Of a stretch of 64,000 bases of DNA, positions 1-10,800 are shown in pieces. Source of the stretch: Brenneria rubrifaciens (GTDB lineage: Bacteria; Pseudomonadota; Gammaproteobacteria; Enterobacterales; Enterobacteriaceae); NCBI RefSeq assembly GCF_005484945.1, contig NZ_CP034035.1, positions 3,410,001 to 3,474,000 on the forward strand. Direction: 5' to 3'. The notes under the pieces were generated by a model. That model saw only the letters and a program-made list of their open reading frames with translations. It did not search any database and had not been told where the DNA came from. The first letter of the stretch is position 1; each line of letters starts with the position of its first letter. The position numbers and the translations under genes were made by a program.

Positions 1-163
1 GATATCCACAATACCTCCGCAGGCGTCCGTCACTGTGCGTCAAGGTAAAATGATACTGTATGGATGTCCAGAGACAATTCGGCCTACGGCAACGTTTGGC
101 GATACATTCGGTGAAAAAAAGGGAAAAATGCGAGCAGCATTCAAGGTAACCGCTGCAACAATG

Positions 164-187
164 CAGGCCGGTACATTCACCGGCCTG
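164..187 (-). terminator. Inverted repeat after argH, possible terminator
   Basis: A perfect 9-bp inverted repeat (arms CAGGCCGGT and ACCGGCCTG, 6-base loop) lies 18 bases beyond the argH stop, where the argCBH transcript should end. On the minus strand it is followed by a mixed sequence (CATTGTTG), not a clean U run, so it may be a weak or Rho-assisted terminator. The rest of bases 1-205 shows no gene. Confidence 0.4.
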
Positions 188-205
188 AGAACATGGACGG
201 CAGGT

Positions 206-1582
206 TTATTCAGCCAGACGTTGTTTCGCCTCACTAATGGCTTTCGCCACCTGCTGCGGTGACACGCCGCCCTGCGCGGCGCGTTTGTCCAGACAGGACT
301 GCAAAGACAGGATCGGATAGACATCGTCCGCGATAACCGAACTGAACTTCTGCAAATCAGCCAGCGCCAACGCTTCCAGCGCTTTGCCCTGCCGGATGGC
401 TTCCACCACCGCTTCGCCGACGATATGGTGAGCCTCACGGAACGGCACGCCTTTCGCGACCAGATAGTCCGCCAGCTCAGTGGCATTCGCATATCCTTGT
501 TCCGCCGCCTCCTGACAACGCGGACGTTTTACCTGAATGCCTTCCAGCACCAGACCCGCCATCATCAGACAGTCATGCCAGGTATCGAGCGCATCAAACA
601 GGCCCTCCTTGTCTTCCTGCATGTCCTTGTTGTATGCCAGCGGCAGACCTTTCAGCGTCATCATCATCCCGGTCAGCGCACCCTGAACCCGGCCGCATTT
701 GCCGCGAATCAGTTCCAGCGCATCCGGGTTTTTCTTCTGCGGCATCAACGATGAGCCGGACGTCACACGGTCGGAAAGCTCGACGAACGCCGCTTCGCCG
801 CTGTTGAAGAAAATCAGATCTTCGGCAAAGCGCGACAGGTGGATCATGCCGATCGACGCATCAGACAGCAGTTCCAGCACATGGTCGCGATCGGATACCG
901 AATCAAGGCTGTTTCGGGTCGCGGAAGCGAACCCCAGCCAACCGGCCAGTTGTTCACGGTCGATCGGGTAGGCGGTGCCGGCCAGCGCGCCGCAGCCCAA
1001 CGGGCTGACGTCCAGACGCTTCAGCGTATCTTCCAGACGGCTTTCATCACGGGCCAGCATTTCATGGTAGGCCAGGCACCAGTGGGCGAACGTGACCGGC
1101 TGCGCACGTTGCAGGTGGGTGTAACCCGGCATAACCGCGTCCTGATTTTCCCCAGCGGTAGTGACCAGCGCCTGACGCAACTGACGCACCGCCAGCAGCA
1201 GTTCGGCAATCTGCGCTTTACACCATAATTTCAGATCCGTTGCGACCTGATCGTTGCGGCTGCGCCCGGTGTGCAGCTTCTTGCCCAGATCGCCGACTTT
1301 TTCAATCAGACGCTGCTCGACCCAACTGTGGATGTCTTCCGCATCACTTTGCAGGATGATCTCCGGGTCGGCCCGGACTTCAACCAACAGCGCATTCAAT
1401 GCCTGTTCCAGTTGCTGCTGTTCCTGTTCGCTGAGCACATTGACCGTCACCAATGCTTTCGACCAGCCAACGGAGCCGATAATGTCCTGCTCCGCCAGGC
1501 GGTAATCAAACCGCAGTGAGTCATTGAACTGTTTAAACCGTTGATCTGCTGCCTGACTGAACCGACCGCCCCACAAAGCCAT
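206..1582 (-). CDS. argH: Argininosuccinate lyase
   Basis: Cytoplasmic enzyme of the last arginine step, splitting argininosuccinate into arginine and fumarate. The 458-residue product matches the family over full length, from the MALWGGRF start to the [10 protein letters not shown] end. The fumarase/aspartase-superfamily signature [12 protein letters not shown] is present near residue 280 and the substrate-binding [13 protein letters not shown] near residue 110. An in-frame upstream ATG would add MLGVRV, but the MALWGGRF start agrees with the E. coli enzyme. It is the last gene of argC-argB-argH, 61 bases after argB, and is presumably repressed with them by ArgR acting at the argC/argE intergenic boxes. 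Confidence 0.97.
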   Translation of the reverse strand: MALWGGRFSQAADQRFKQFNDSLRFDYRLAEQDIIGSVGWSKALVTVNVLSEQEQQQLEQALNALLVEVRADPEIILQSDAEDIHSWVEQRLIEKVGDLGKKLHTGRSRNDQVATDLKLWCKAQIAELLLAVRQLRQALVTTAGENQDAVMPGYTHLQRAQPVTFAHWCLAYHEMLARDESRLEDTLKRLDVSPLGCGALAGTAYPIDREQLAGWLGFASATRNSLDSVSDRDHVLELLSDASIGMIHLSRFAEDLIFFNSGEAAFVELSDRVTSGSSLMPQKKNPDALELIRGKCGRVQGALTGMMMTLKGLPLAYNKDMQEDKEGLFDALDTWHDCLMMAGLVLEGIQVKRPRCQEAAEQGYANATELADYLVAKGVPFREAHHIVGEAVVEAIRQGKALEALALADLQKFSSVIADDVYPILSLQSCLDKRAAQGGVSPQQVAKAISEAKQRLAE

Positions 1583-1643
1583 AACCCTTACTCCAAGCAT
1601 TCAAATAAATACGGTATCGCATCATGCCATACCCAGAAGTGGC

Positions 1644-2417
1644 TTACGCCGATATACGCGTGCCGATCGCCACGCCGTTGAACAGCGCGGGCAATTGCTC
1701 GGCATGACGCCAACTGGCGATGTCCACCGGACGCCCCAGCGCCCGCGCGGCATCCAGCGCAGCGTTGACCTTCACGATCATACCATCGGTGATGATGCCC
1801 TGAGCGATCAACTGCTCGGCTTTTTGCGCCGTCATCTCGGCGATACGCTGGCCTTTGCCGTCCAGAATACCGCTGACATCCGACAACAGGATTAAATCCG
1901 CGCCCAGCGTTGCGGCCAGCGCGGTGGCGGCCTGATCCGCGTTCACATTCATCAGATCGCCCTGTTCGGTAATCCCGATGGAGCTGACTACCGGCAAATA
2001 ACCCGCTGACAGCAGCATATTCAACAACACCGGAGAACCCGCCTCCGCTTTACCCACGAAGCCCAACGCCTCATCCAACTGGGTGACGCTGGTGCTGCCG
2101 CCGTCCGCCAGACATAAACCGACAGCGTTAATAGCGTGTTTCTTCGCCCAGGACAAGAGCGTTTTATTGGCGGAGCCGGCCAGCGCGCCCGTAATGACGT
2201 CAATCTGATCGGCGGGGGTGACGCGCAGGCCATTTTTCTTCACCACCGGCAACGACAGCTTTTTCATCAAATCGTCAACCAGGCATCCGCCGCCATGCAC
2301 AATCAATAGCGGGCGCTGGTGTTCATGACGGTAGGTAACCAATGCGGCAAACAGGCGCTCCAGCGCCTCTTCGCTATCCAGTAAAACGCCACCGAGTTTG
2401 ATAATTAACGGGTTCAT
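1644..2417 (-). CDS. argB: Acetylglutamate kinase
   Basis: Phosphorylates N-acetyl-L-glutamate with ATP, the second step of arginine synthesis in the cytoplasm. The 257-residue length is normal for an amino acid kinase of this type. The N-terminal IIKLGGVLL strand-loop, the VHGGG nucleotide-binding loop near residue 41 and the [13 protein letters not shown] substrate/ATP segment near residue 158 are all present. It lies 34 bases after argC and 61 bases before argH, consistent with one argCBH transcript. The start [10 protein letters not shown] agrees with the E. coli protein. Confidence 0.97.
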   Translation of the reverse strand: MNPLIIKLGGVLLDSEEALERLFAALVTYRHEHQRPLLIVHGGGCLVDDLMKKLSLPVVKKNGLRVTPADQIDVITGALAGSANKTLLSWAKKHAINAVGLCLADGGSTSVTQLDEALGFVGKAEAGSPVLLNMLLSAGYLPVVSSIGITEQGDLMNVNADQAATALAATLGADLILLSDVSGILDGKGQRIAEMTAQKAEQLIAQGIITDGMIVKVNAALDAARALGRPVDIASWRHAEQLPALFNGVAIGTRISA

Positions 2418-2451
2418 GATGCTTTCGCGCCTCAGAGTGATGAATTTTTAA

Positions 2452-3456
2452 TCAGAGTAAAGACTGGCTTTCCGGGAAACCAAAACGAATATTCAGGCAT
2501 TGCACCGCCTGCGCCGAGGCGCCTTTCAGCAGGTTATCCTCCGTGGCGACGACGATCAGATGTTCGCCTTCAACGGAAAAACCAATGTCACAGAATGGCA
2601 GACCGACGACAGATTTCAAGGCCGGCACCCCCTTTTCGTACAGACGCACCAGCGGTTTATCATGATAGGCGTTATGGTAAGCCTCTGCGATATCCTGATG
2701 CGTTACGCCCGGTTGCAGGCGGCAGGTGATGGTTTCGAGTATACCGCGGGCGAAATTACCGAGATGCGGCGTAAAAATGATTGGCGTTCCAAGGTGGGTT
2801 GAAATCTCAGGGGCGTGGCGATGATTGAAAAGACCATAAGGTTGCAGGCTGACTTCACAGAAACTGCTGGTCATGGAAGCCTTACGCCCGGCGCCGCTCA
2901 CGCCGCTCACGGCGTTGATCACCGGCCATTGCGCCGGATTCAACAACTGACCGTCCAGCAACGGCTTCAACGCCAGTTGCGCAGCGGTGGGATAGCATCC
3001 CGGCACCGCAATCAGCTGTGCGTGTTTGATGCTTTCGGCTTTCCATTCGGCCAGACCGTATACGGCTTGAGCCAGCCAGTCGGTATGTTGATGTTCGAAT
3101 CCGTAGTAGCGGGTATAAAAATCGGCGTCCTGAACGCGGTAGGCGCCAGACAAATCAAAAACGGTGCAGCCTGCCGCCAGGAACTGAGGCGCTAAATCGT
3201 GGCTAACCTTGTGATCCGTCGCCAGAAACACCACGTCGACACCTTTGGCGGCTTCAGCAACATGGGTCAACGGCTGTACCGGTAAATCGACAATGCCTTT
3301 CAACTGTGGATGCAGATCGGAAATCAATTTTCCGGCATCAACACTTTGCGCTGAAACCGCTAAAGCGGTTATGTTCATCTGTGGGTGACGGTTCAGGTAA
3401 AGCGCAAGTTCAGCACCGGTGTAACCGCTTGCACCAACAATCAACGTATTCAGCAT
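2452..3456 (-). CDS. argC: N-acetyl-gamma-glutamyl-phosphate reductase
   Basis: NADPH-dependent reductase for the third arginine step, converting N-acetylglutamyl-5-phosphate to the semialdehyde. The product has 334 residues, an N-terminal Rossmann motif [11 protein letters not shown] (residues 7-17) and the catalytic cysteine at residue 154 in [10 protein letters not shown]. The C-terminal [11 protein letters not shown] and FVxVAT-type segments are also present. It is the first gene of argCBH and is transcribed away from argE across a 201-base region that holds two ARG boxes, so ArgR very likely controls both directions. Confidence 0.97.
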   Translation of the reverse strand: MLNTLIVGASGYTGAELALYLNRHPQMNITALAVSAQSVDAGKLISDLHPQLKGIVDLPVQPLTHVAEAAKGVDVVFLATDHKVSHDLAPQFLAAGCTVFDLSGAYRVQDADFYTRYYGFEHQHTDWLAQAVYGLAEWKAESIKHAQLIAVPGCYPTAAQLALKPLLDGQLLNPAQWPVINAVSGVSGAGRKASMTSSFCEVSLQPYGLFNHRHAPEISTHLGTPIIFTPHLGNFARGILETITCRLQPGVTHQDIAEAYHNAYHDKPLVRLYEKGVPALKSVVGLPFCDIGFSVEGEHLIVVATEDNLLKGASAQAVQCLNIRFGFPESQSLL

Positions 3457-3593
3457 AGGGTCCGTATACCTTCTTTTTATCTATGAAACAGGCACAGGGT
3501 TCACGAGCGTAAACACGCTGTTCACCCGAGAAGCTAAGCAACGTGGCGCATTCCCCGCCACCGGTATCTTATGGTTTCCTTTTACTCAGCATT

Positions 3594-3632
3594 ATTGTAT
3601 TTTTATTCAAAAAAAATGCATGAATATTGATA
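3594..3632. promoter_or_regulatory. Paired ARG boxes (ArgR operator)
   Basis: Two 18-bp matches to the ARG box consensus WNTGAATWWWWATTCANW lie 3 bp apart, the usual ArgR hexamer spacing. Box 1 (3594-3611) has one mismatch by eye and box 2 (3615-3632) has three. They sit between divergent argC and argE, the position known in E. coli, and should repress both operons when arginine is plentiful. Confidence 0.8.
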
Positions 3633-3657
3633 CTATCCAAACCAGAGGCTGTCAACA

Positions 3658-4806
3658 GTGAAGATGAGTTTACCCCCCTTTATTGAGCTATATCGGGCAT
3701 TAATCGTGACACCGTCCATCAGTGCGACCGATAGCGCTCTCGATCAAAGTAATCAGGCATTAATCAACCTGATGGCGGGCTGGTTTAGTGATTTAGGCTT
3801 TCACGTTGAAATTCAACCCGTGCCCGGCACACGGCATAAATTTAATATGCTGGCGCGTATTGGTGAAGGCAAAGGCGGTTTACTGCTGGCCGGGCATACG
3901 GATACGGTGCCTTTCGACGACGGACGCTGGACGCGCGATCCCTTCACGCTGACCGAACATGACAATAAGCTGTACGGTTTGGGCACTGCCGATATGAAAG
4001 GGTTTTTCGCGTTCATTCTTGATACCCTGCGCGATATCGATCCGGCGAAACTGACCAAACCGCTTTATGTGCTTGCCACCGCCGATGAAGAAACCACCAT
4101 GGCGGGCGCCAAATACTTCTCTGAGTCCACGCAGATTCGCCCGGACCTCGCCATTATCGGCGAGCCAACCTCACTACAACCCGTCCGCGCCCACAAAGGC
4201 CATATGTCCAGCGCCATCCGCATTCAGGGGCAATCCGGCCACTCTAGCGATCCGTCCCGCGGCGTTAACGCCATTGAACTTATGCACGAAGCGATTTCGC
4301 ATCTGCTGGTGTTGCGTAACATGTTACAGACACGCTATCACAACGCCGCATTCAATATTCCTTATCCCACCATGAACCTGGGGCATATTCACGGCGGGGA
4401 TGCGTCGAACCGCATCTGTGCCTGCTGTGAGCTGCATATGGACATCCGTCCGCTGCCGGGGCTGACGCTCAGCGACCTGAACGGGTTGCTTTCCGAAACG
4501 CTGGCGCCGGTATGCCAGCGCTGGCCGGGCCGGTTGACCATCAGTGAATTACATCCCCCCATTCCCGGCTATGAATGTCCGGCTGACCATCATTTGGTAT
4601 CGGTAGTGGAAGAATTACTCGGCACGCAGACCGAAGTCGTCAATTACTGCACCGAAGCGCCGTTTATCCAGACGCGGTGCCCGACGCTGGTGCTCGGCCC
4701 CGGATCGATAGAGCAGGCCCATCAGCCGGACGAATATATCGATACCGCCTTTATTACGCCGACCCGCGAGTTGCTCGCGCAACTCATGCGCCAGTTCTGC
4801 CATTAA
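3658..4806 (+). CDS. argE: Acetylornithine deacetylase
   Basis: Metal-dependent M20-family hydrolase that releases acetate from N-acetylornithine to give ornithine. The 382-residue protein aligns end to end with E. coli ArgE. Metal-binding motifs are visible: [11 protein letters not shown] near residue 80, [10 protein letters not shown] near 110, the catalytic ADEETTMAG near 143, and IGEPTS near 168. The chosen start is GTG (MKMSLPPF), which matches the E. coli GTG-started protein; an ATG two codons later is the alternative. In E. coli the neighbour of argE is ppc; here the giant effector gene is wedged in, converging on argE with only 46 bases between the stops. Confidence 0.97.
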   Translation: MKMSLPPFIELYRALIVTPSISATDSALDQSNQALINLMAGWFSDLGFHVEIQPVPGTRHKFNMLARIGEGKGGLLLAGHTDTVPFDDGRWTRDPFTLTEHDNKLYGLGTADMKGFFAFILDTLRDIDPAKLTKPLYVLATADEETTMAGAKYFSESTQIRPDLAIIGEPTSLQPVRAHKGHMSSAIRIQGQSGHSSDPSRGVNAIELMHEAISHLLVLRNMLQTRYHNAAFNIPYPTMNLGHIHGGDASNRICACCELHMDIRPLPGLTLSDLNGLLSETLAPVCQRWPGRLTISELHPPIPGYECPADHHLVSVVEELLGTQTEVVNYCTEAPFIQTRCPTLVLGPGSIEQAHQPDEYIDTAFITPTRELLAQLMRQFCH

Positions 4807-4852
4807 TCATCGCGGAAACTGCCGCAGGATACCGCTATCTTTCGGTTTCAGA

Positions 4853-7800
4853 TCACATACCGGTATATCGTTCAAACGCCGCCAGGCTTGCAATATCGTC
4901 CGGCAAAGGGACGCGCGCCGCGATATGGCGAATTCTGTCAAGCCGATCTTCGCGTTTATTCTGTATGCCGGACCACATTTCGTCTGTATCGGCAGCAGAC
5001 CGATTTGCCGGCAGTTTCCGCAGCGCTTCATAATCTCTGTGCGCATCAAGTTTGGCTCTCAAACTGTCGCGGGTATGAAACTGCACCTCAAAATGGCCTT
5101 CGCCTTGCGGCGCTTCAGTATCGCGCAGTTTGACGTTAACCCCGGCGTAGGTGGTTTCATGCTCCAGAAAGCCGTTGCGCACCGCCACCATTTCGAGGCC
5201 ATCGCATCTGAGCCCATTCAGAATGGCTTGCGCTTTGCCTCCAAATCCTTCCGGCGCCAGAATCACCTCATATCTCAGCGCATCGCGCACCCGGTCCGAA
5301 CGCGCAGATTCATTCTGCTGGCGTTCGGCCAATTTGCGTACGATAGAATCAGGCTTCTTGAAGATAAACTGGCGCCAGTTGCCCTGTTTATCCTGACGTA
5401 ACTGCCCGTCATACGCCTGTAATAGCTGCCGTAGTCTGGGTGAGATGCGACGTTCGAGAGAGCGGGCCTGTTCCAGAATAACCTCAGCCTGACGCTGCAA
5501 GGGCGTCGACAGGCCGGAACGCGAACGAGGCGATTGCCGCGGCGCGGAAGTTCTGACGTTGGCGCCGCCGCTGGCCCGCATGTCGTCAATATCCAGACAG
5601 CCCGGCGGGATCTGCACCTTGCGGAACGCTTGCCGGGCCTCACTTAACCCGCCAGATAACATGCCTTGTCTCCTCAGCCGCTGTTCATCCTTATAGCTGT
5701 CGTGATAGCGCTCCTTGAGCATGAAGGTTTCTTCAGTATGAAACTGAATCTCCCAATGCTGTCCGCCAGATGATTCCCGGAGAGTCACGTTAATCGCGCG
5801 GAACGGAACATGGGGCTGGGTAAAATAGTTAGTTCGCTGGATCAGCGTATGCCCTTCGTCGTCCAATGCCGCAAGCAACTTGCGATATGACTCGGTAAAA
5901 GATTCACAGGGCATCACCACGCTATAGCGCAGGGCATCGTTGAGTTGGGAAACCGCTTGCGACAAATCCAACTGGTTTTTACCGGTCAGATACCTGAGTT
6001 TTTCCTCTATCGATCCAACGGATTTTATGCTGTGGTCAAGCCCCGCCAAACGCGCCTGATCGGGCAGCCGCCGCTGCAACAGGTCGGTGATGCGGCGTCG
6101 CGCCAGTCGCGCCTGGCTGTTCAACGCCTGAGCCGCCCCTTTCAGCGCCTGTGGCGACAACGAACGTGTACGCGCCTGCAACGTGGGCGGCATGCTGAGC
6201 AACCCCATCTTTTGTAATGAATCCACGGCATCTTCCATTACCGCCGCGGCCAGCGTAGGCATCACGGCCAGCGCCTTTTTCGCCTCTTCGGGGTTAAAAC
6301 GCCCTTCCTGCATCATACGCGCCGTCTGTTTGGTATAGGGCACCTTGCGTATTCTCTCCGGGAAATGGCGTTCAGTCTGGACGCAGTTATCCAGAATTTT
6401 GCTGAATAACACAGTGCCGGTATCTGATTTCAGCGCATCGGTGCCGACCTTCACCGCCAGGGTGAACAGGTTACGGATCGTCAGTTCCGGTTCGCCGGGC
6501 ACCAGCCCGGGCTGGCCGTTGGGATACTGTTCGTGAGATAACCGGCATACCGGGTAGTAGTCCAGCACGGCGTGGATACGCGCCGCGGTGTCCGGCGCTT
6601 TCGCATAAGCCTCCGCCAGCCGGCGATTCACCTGAGCTACGGCATCGGAAATGGCCAGCGCTGGCATCTGCGCCCCTGGCGACGCCAGTTGTTGGGTCAG
6701 ATAATGCAACAGCACCGCGACCTCCCGCGCTTCCGGCTGATGAGCTTGTCCAATCGCCGCTTCAGCCTGAGTGCTGAGCGCCGCCAACGGCGGCGCATCC
6801 TGGTCGCCGGCCAGCAATTTGCGTAAACCGTTACGCAGGCTGCGCTCCACGCCATCATAAATGCCGAACATCATTCTGCGAGCCATTTTTTCGCGCAACT
6901 CGTCCGGCTGGGCCAAAAAGCGGTTGGCGGCTTCGCTGGCGGCGCCAATCAATTTGCCGCCGCGTTGATCGTTGAGGATCTCCTGGGCCCGCCCGGTATG
7001 ATAGCGCCCCTGCGCATCCATCGCCGCGGTCGCGGTCTTGGGCGGTTTGAATGACATCTCCACGCCGCGCCGCCGCGCACGCTCGTCCATCACCGCCCGG
7101 ATATGCGCGCTCAGTTGCGGATACCCCGCATAGACAAAAGCATCATCGCCATCTGTGTCCATGTTGCGCTTGCGTAGTTCAGGAATCGGTAAGCCTGCCA
7201 ACCTGCCGGGCACCAGAACATCCTTGACTCTCAGACTGCCAGTGCTGAGCATCTGTTCCGGCAGGCTGTCGCGATCGCGTCCAAACGTCCAACGCGACAA
7301 TATTTTCAAATCTTCCCGTGAACAGACCATATCCTGATCGGCATGAGCCGGCGACCAGTATCCAGGCGGGGGGATAATCAGCATTCCTTTGCAGTGCAGC
7401 ATATCGGCATCCTCGCCGGAATCTTCGTCAACCCCGCTGTAGCTGTACTGGATAGCGAAGCACTGATCCAGGAAACGCGCCGTCGCGTCCTCGTCGGATG
7501 GCGTAACCACCTTTTCGGCGGCAATCGGCAGCAGGTATTCTTTGTCATAGGGCGGTTTACCCAACAACAGGTCGCCTTCCGGCCTCAGAAACCCCGGCAA
7601 CGGAACCGTAGGCAGATAGAGCCGGTCGTCGGCTGAAGGCACGGCGCGCAGCCGTCTGCCCTGATAGCCGCCGCTAACGGTCATCCGATAAAGCGCGAGG
7701 CGATCCACGGTTTCCGGGGAGAGAGGCTCCTGAGATTTCGTCTCGCCTGGATCCTGAACGGCATTTTGCGTCCGCAATTCAGCCAACCGACGCTGCAACA

Positions 7801-10800
7801 CCTCATGCGCTTCTGCCTGAACGGATTCGCTGCGCGGGTAGTGCATCAACGCCTGGGGCGGTATGTTGTTTTGTCCCGCATCCTGCCCTTTTAAAAGCCG
7901 GCGCTGCGTCTGGCTGGCATGACCGGCGCGCGAGGCTTCCCAGGCGTCTACATATGCGCTGACCACGGGGAGCCGCCGCGCCACCTCCCATTTCAAAAAA
8001 CCGCATCCGTCATTGGGACACAGCGCCAGCCGCTCACCGGTAGGGCTGGTCAACTTAAAAGGATGCTGCGGCCCCGGCACATCCGCGCACCATCCAAGAC
8101 GTAACGTGCCTTCGGCGACATGATCCGGCGGCACCATTTCCAGCAATGCGCGCTGTATACGCGACCAGTCCTCGCGCTGAGGCGACATCTTTTCAATGAG
8201 ACGCATAAAATCGCTGTTTGGAACGGTATCGGCGTATCGGATCGCGGGCAACAGCGATTTGCCCGGCTGGGCGCCGGCCAGGATATTCCTGACCATGTTC
8301 AATCGCCCTTTCTTCAGCCTGCTGCCGCCGAATATATCGAAACGCCAGGGATCGCCCTGATACTGGAAAGTACGCGCCAGCATAAAACCACTGAGTTCGC
8401 CGGGAAGCTCGACTTCAACCAGAGGCTGCCCGGTCAGCCGCGTATAAAAAGAGTAGTCGCGCTGCGCATCCGGTTTCGGGGTTTTGAGCTCCTTTCCCCG
8501 GATGTCCACAACAATATGGCGCGTAGCACCGGCGCCGGGCGCCGGTGGTTTAAGCTGACCGGGGGAGGTGCGCATCTGGCGCAGGGTCTGCGTCATGTCG
8601 AAGGTGATGGGCGGATGGCGTTCCACAAGCGTTGCCGCATCCCTGATTAAACGCAAATCCAGCGCTTCATACACCTCATCATTCGCCTCAATTTGGGCGA
8701 TAAGGTTCCAGCTACGCTCCTGAAGATCCGCGTTGATCACTTGTTGCGTCCGCGCCAGCAGGTCTTGTACCCAGCTTTTTAGCTCACTCTGCCGTGCCTT
8801 GATCTGGTTACGATCGCCGTCGACATTGCGCATACTCCACTGCCGCGCCACCAGGTTGTAGGTTTTCAGCACCTGATAAAAACTCAGCGCGGGGTAGCGA
8901 GTGCCGCAAGCTTCTCCGTCATCCCGCAAAGACAAACCGCCGCAATCCGGTTGCTTGTTCTCCAGACCAAGATAGCCGTCAATCTTTTGCGCGACAACGG
9001 GTTGTAACATTTCCAGCGTTTTCACCGCCAGGCTGCGATGACGCAACAACTCCGGGCTTCGGGCCACGGGCAGCAGTCCCAGACAGAGCGTCGCGACGGA
9101 TTCGAGCGAGTTATCGCGCAGTCTATCCAGATGGAACAGCGCCTGTACCCGTTCTATCGCTGGCATGGCGAGGGGCCGAAGCGCCCGCGGTATATGCATA
9201 TTGCCGTAGGCTTTGAACAAGGTTCCGACGCTGGGGAGATCAGCATCGGCAAAACGTTCAGGATGCAGCTCCAGGTAGGCGGAAAGCCCCTCCAGCAGCA
9301 TCCTGTTTTCCATGATTTCTTGCTCATCGTTCCCGGACAGACGAACCAGGGCGTTGGCGATCTGGGACATTCCCCTAATGTCAAAATCCCGCCAGGCGTA
9401 GCCCCGCGTTCCCAGTTGTCCCGTTAACAACCCACCCGCTTCCCGGCTCAGACTATGCTGCGACCATTTTTTGATGGCGTTCAGCGTGGTAAAAAAGCTA
9501 ACGGGCGTCAGGGAGCGCCTCAACGTCTCATCCGCCACCAGCCTTTCCATCAGGGCAAGGCTGGCGCGGCAAGCCAGCGGTTCTTCCTGCCATTTGCTCA
9601 ACGCGTTGAGTGTAATGCTCATCCCACTGGCGTTTAATGACTGCCGCAACGACTCATCCTCCGCCACCCTCTGCGCCATAGCGCGCGCGGCGTCCGTGAT
9701 CTTCTCATTGCCGGGCCATTTGCTGAGCGCGTTCAGGATAGTGGTCACATGCCCAACATCCGCGTCCTGCTGTAATCGCTTATCCGATATCACGCGCTCC
9801 GCCAGTACAAAAGCCGCTTTTTGCACCTGCCGGTTTTCGGGCCATTTGCTGAACGCGTTCAGAGCATTAGAAACCCCTTGCGGACTCATCAGCCGCCGCA
9901 GTTTGTTATCTTCAGCCACCCTCTCCGCCAAAACAGCGGCGGCATTGCAGACCGGTTTTTCATTAGGCCACTTACTGAAAGCATTTAGCGTAATAGCCAC
10001 GCTGCGGGCATCCATTCGTTGCTGTAATCCGCGATCCGCAGCGACTCTTTCCGCCACCGCCACCGCCCCTTCACGCATCTGCCGTTCCTCAGGCCATTTG
10101 CTCAACGCGTTCAGGATGTTGGTCACCTCAATGAACTTCATCGTTAACCGCAACGCATGATCAGAAGCGACTTTCTCCGCCAGTAAGCACACGGCATCTC
10201 GTACTTGCGGCGCCTCACTCCACTTGCAAAAACTATTCAGCGCATTCGCTACGTCCACCGCGTCCATTTTTCGCAGCAGCCCGCGATCCTCAACCATTCT
10301 GTCCGCCAGAACGAGAACGACCTCCCCGGCCAGCGACTTCCCAGACCATTTACTCATTGCGTTCAAAATCGTGCTCACACTCCCGCTGTCCAGGCGCTGC
10401 CGAAGACGATGATCTGTCACCATTCGGTCCGCAAAAACGAAAGCCATTTCCCAGGCGTGTTCCCTATCAAAACATTTGCTCAGCGCATTCAGGGATGTCG
10501 CCACCCCCAGCGTATCCATTTGCATTTGTATCTTGGGATCTTTGACCACCCTTCCCGCCAGGGCAAACATTGCCCTCTGGCTCAATGACTCCTCCGGCCA
10601 CTTGCTAAAGGCATTCAGAGACATCGCCACTTCGTTGGCATCCATCTTCTGCCGCAGGAGATGATCCGAAACGACCCTGTCCGCCAGGGCAAAGGTTGCC
10701 TTGCCAGCCCACGCGTCCCCAGGCCACTTGCTAAAGGCGTTCAGGCTATTGGCGATAGCCTGAACGCCCATTTCGCCGCGTAACTTCTGCTCCTTGATAA

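Noticed and set aside
9471..10160. 229-codon plus-strand frame opposite the SKWP repeats
   Set aside because: It mirrors the periodic repeat on the other strand and reads as an antisense shadow, with no family features of its own.
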